Positions 34,445 to 35,616 of a stretch of DNA of 35,616 bases are shown here, piece after piece. Numbering within the stretch: the stretch's first letter is position 1; each line of letters opens with the position of its first letter. Under the pieces are notes generated by a model. That model did not search any database, was not told the DNA's origin, and saw only the letters and a list, made by a program, of their open reading frames with translations. The DNA is taken from NCBI GenBank assembly GCA_017461725.1, contig JAFTXG010000032.1, forward strand, positions 1 to 35,616. The letters are read 5' to 3'. A program made the translations under genes and the position numbers. Source of the stretch: Lachnospiraceae bacterium (GTDB lineage: Bacteria > Bacillota > Clostridia > Lachnospirales > Lachnospiraceae).

Positions 34445-35362
34445 TTACCAAAGACCCGAGTGATTGACCTTTTTCGCTATTGCATTGACAGTAACCAACA
34501 TAATTGTATTCACTACAGAATTCAGCATACCAACCGCTGTTGCAAAGGAGAAATCTCTATTCTCCAGACCAATTTTATACACATAGGTTGATATCACCTC
34601 TGCTCCCGTCAAATTGGCTGCATTCTGCAACGCAAACGCCTTCTCATACCCTACATTCATTATTGATCCGCACTGCATAATCAGCAAAATAACAATCGTA
34701 GGTACCAATGCCGGAAAATAAATATGAATCATTCTCTGAAATCTGGAAGCACCATCTATTTCCGCTGCTTCAATCAAAACCGGATCCACACTTGACAATG
34801 CCGCTATGTAGATAATCGCACTCCAACCTGTATTCTGCCATACAGTGCTAAGCACATATATCCATTTAAATGCCTTAGGCTTCTGCATAAATGCAATGGG
34901 TTCAACACCAAACATCTTTAAAAATGTATTAATAATTCCGCCATCTGGGCTCAACATTAATATAACCATACCGCACATCACAATAACAGAAATAAAATGC
35001 GGCGCATAGGACACAGTCTGAACTATCTTTCTAACTCTTTGATTTTTTACTTCATTCACAAAAAGAGCAAAAATAATCGGAAGTGGAAAACTGATGAGTA
35101 ATCCCAAAAAACTCACAGTCAATGTGTTTTTTAATATAATGGGAAACCAATAGGAACGGAATAAACGTTCAAAATGATCAAAGCCAACCCATTCACTCCC
35201 CCATATTCCCTGCCTGAAATTGTAATTCTTAAAAGCAATAATCAACCCATACATGGGCTTATATGCAAAAAAGATCAGCCATACCAAAGCCGGAAGTACC
35301 ATAATATACAATTGCCAATTGGTTACAAACTCTCTTGATTTTTTATGCTGTTTTGTGTTCAA
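34445..35362 (-). CDS. ABC transporter permease, YteP/LplB-like
   Basis: 305 aa MalF-type CUT1 permease, about six transmembrane helices. It has NWQLYIMVLPALVWLIFF at the first helix, PMYGLIIAFKNYN, and the EAA loop LIEAAEIDGASRFQRMIH. The start codon is TTG at 35360-35362. No in-frame ATG exists before residue 21 (mid-helix), so TTG is kept. The sequence AGGAGG lies 10 bp upstream of TTG, and a two-codon ATG-ATT-TGA sits between and overlaps the TTG. It is the first gene of the operon. Confidence 0.9.
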   Translation of the reverse strand: MNTKQHKKSREFVTNWQLYIMVLPALVWLIFFAYKPMYGLIIAFKNYNFRQGIWGSEWVGFDHFERLFRSYWFPIILKNTLTVSFLGLLISFPLPIIFALFVNEVKNQRVRKIVQTVSYAPHFISVIVMCGMVILMLSPDGGIINTFLKMFGVEPIAFMQKPKAFKWIYVLSTVWQNTGWSAIIYIAALSSVDPVLIEAAEIDGASRFQRMIHIYFPALVPTIVILLIMQCGSIMNVGYEKAFALQNAANLTGAEVISTYVYKIGLENRDFSFATAVGMLNSVVNTIMLVTVNAIAKKVNHSGLW

Positions 35363-35389
35363 ATCATTTCTACCTCCTGCTTTTTTCTC

Positions 35390-35418
35390 AATATATCATG
35401 GTTCTTTTTTTTGATGAA
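35390..35418 (-). promoter_or_regulatory. Promoter of the sugar-acid catabolic operon, poor -35
   Basis: On the minus strand, the -10 TATATT at 35390-35395 and the 17-bp spacer end at TTCATC (35413-35418), a weak -35. Only the -10 fits consensus, so activator help is expected. It lies 28 bp from the first start codon. Confidence 0.55.
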
Positions 35419-35454
35419 GATGGTCATTTTTTACAACAGGATGCCATTTTTTAC
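35419..35454 (-). promoter_or_regulatory. Direct-repeat operator, AraC-type, abutting -35
   Basis: GATGGTCATTTTTTAC (35419-35434) and GATGCCATTTTTTAC (35440-35454) share CATTTTTTAC in register, exactly 20 bp apart. The first copy touches the weak -35. Two same-direction sites two helical turns apart and next to -35 are typical for AraC-family activation. Confidence 0.65.
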
Positions 35455-35485
35455 TTATTCTTTATAGAAATACAACAATAACCAT

Positions 35486-35608
35486 CCGCCCGCATAGCGG
35501 GCGGTTTTTCTTTTTCGGGCATAGCCCTTCTCTACTAGCCACGCATAAATGCGTCTTTCGTTTGGCCTGCCAGCCACGCGTTTGATTACTTGCTACCCGT
35601 AAACGGGT
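35486..35608 (+). repeat. Hairpin-rich segment, including a plus-strand terminator
   Basis: Short-loop palindromes in succession: CCGCCCGC/GCGGGCGG (35486-35504, then TTTTTCTTTTT, a plus-strand terminator), GGGC/GCCC (35517-35527), ACGCAT/ATGCGT (35541-35554) and ACCCGT/ACGGGT (35595-35608). There is no ORF. It resembles a dispersed intergenic palindromic element and continues to the right edge of the window. Confidence 0.55.
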
Positions 35609-35616
35609 CTCTTGGA

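Overview
The window looks like a chromosomal segment from a Gram-positive, anaerobic Clostridia, most likely Lachnospiraceae. The pointers are strong AGGAGG-type ribosome binding sites, sigma-A promoters, lipoprotein signal peptides, a ClpC-type ATPase, a ferredoxin-type thioredoxin reductase, BioY, a clostridial tRNA-Gly locus and a YteP/YtcP-type sugar importer. Almost all genes lie on the minus strand. The exceptions are one small ORF near 14.6 kb and a GNAT-bioY pair near 22-23.6 kb. No phage genes, intact insertion sequence or CRISPR array were seen.

Layout from left to right: (1) 1-2.4 kb, a GntR regulator with a Clp ATPase that runs off the left edge, behind a promoter covered by a perfect 10+7+10 dyad. 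(2) 2.5-7.7 kb, a two-gene surface operon: a dockerin-tailed glucosaminidase and a membrane-anchored protein with a cohesin-like domain. (3) 7.7-10.7 kb, an acyltransferase 3, a DUF4015-type glycoside hydrolase-like protein and a 63-aa Cys protein. (4) 10.9-16 kb, housekeeping and small-enzyme genes: a thioredoxin reductase lacking the NADPH motif, two small enzymes, a VOC protein, PgeF, a SanA-like protein, and a MATE transporter remnant left by an internal deletion. (5) 15.9-19.1 kb, an XRE/TPR regulator, D-lactate dehydrogenase, an HPr with Gln at position 46, and tRNA-Gly(GCC) with a split copy of its own 3' end downstream. (6) 19.2-24.4 kb, a nitroreductase, PepF, a double-GNAT protein, BioY and a lipoprotein.

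Region (7), 24.5-35.5 kb, is a single co-oriented catabolic cluster that looks visibly more AT-rich than the rest. It encodes two ABC permeases, a lipoprotein binding protein, a cytoplasmic sialidase/BNR-fold protein, a membrane AraC-family sensor-regulator, a DUF1537 four-carbon acid sugar kinase, a PdxA2-type dehydrogenase and a GH13 alpha-glucosidase. A tandem 20-bp-period repeat abuts a poor -35 at its head, as expected for AraC-type activation. The likely scheme is import of a glycoside or acidic oligosaccharide, cytoplasmic cleavage, then conversion of a tetronate-type acid through phosphorylation and oxidative decarboxylation to a triose phosphate. No ABC ATPase is encoded here, so a shared MsmK/MsmX-type ATPase is expected elsewhere. 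The most unusual items are this combination, the cohesin/dockerin-like pair, the pyridine-nucleotide-independent-looking thioredoxin reductase, and several promoter-embedded repeats and dyads.
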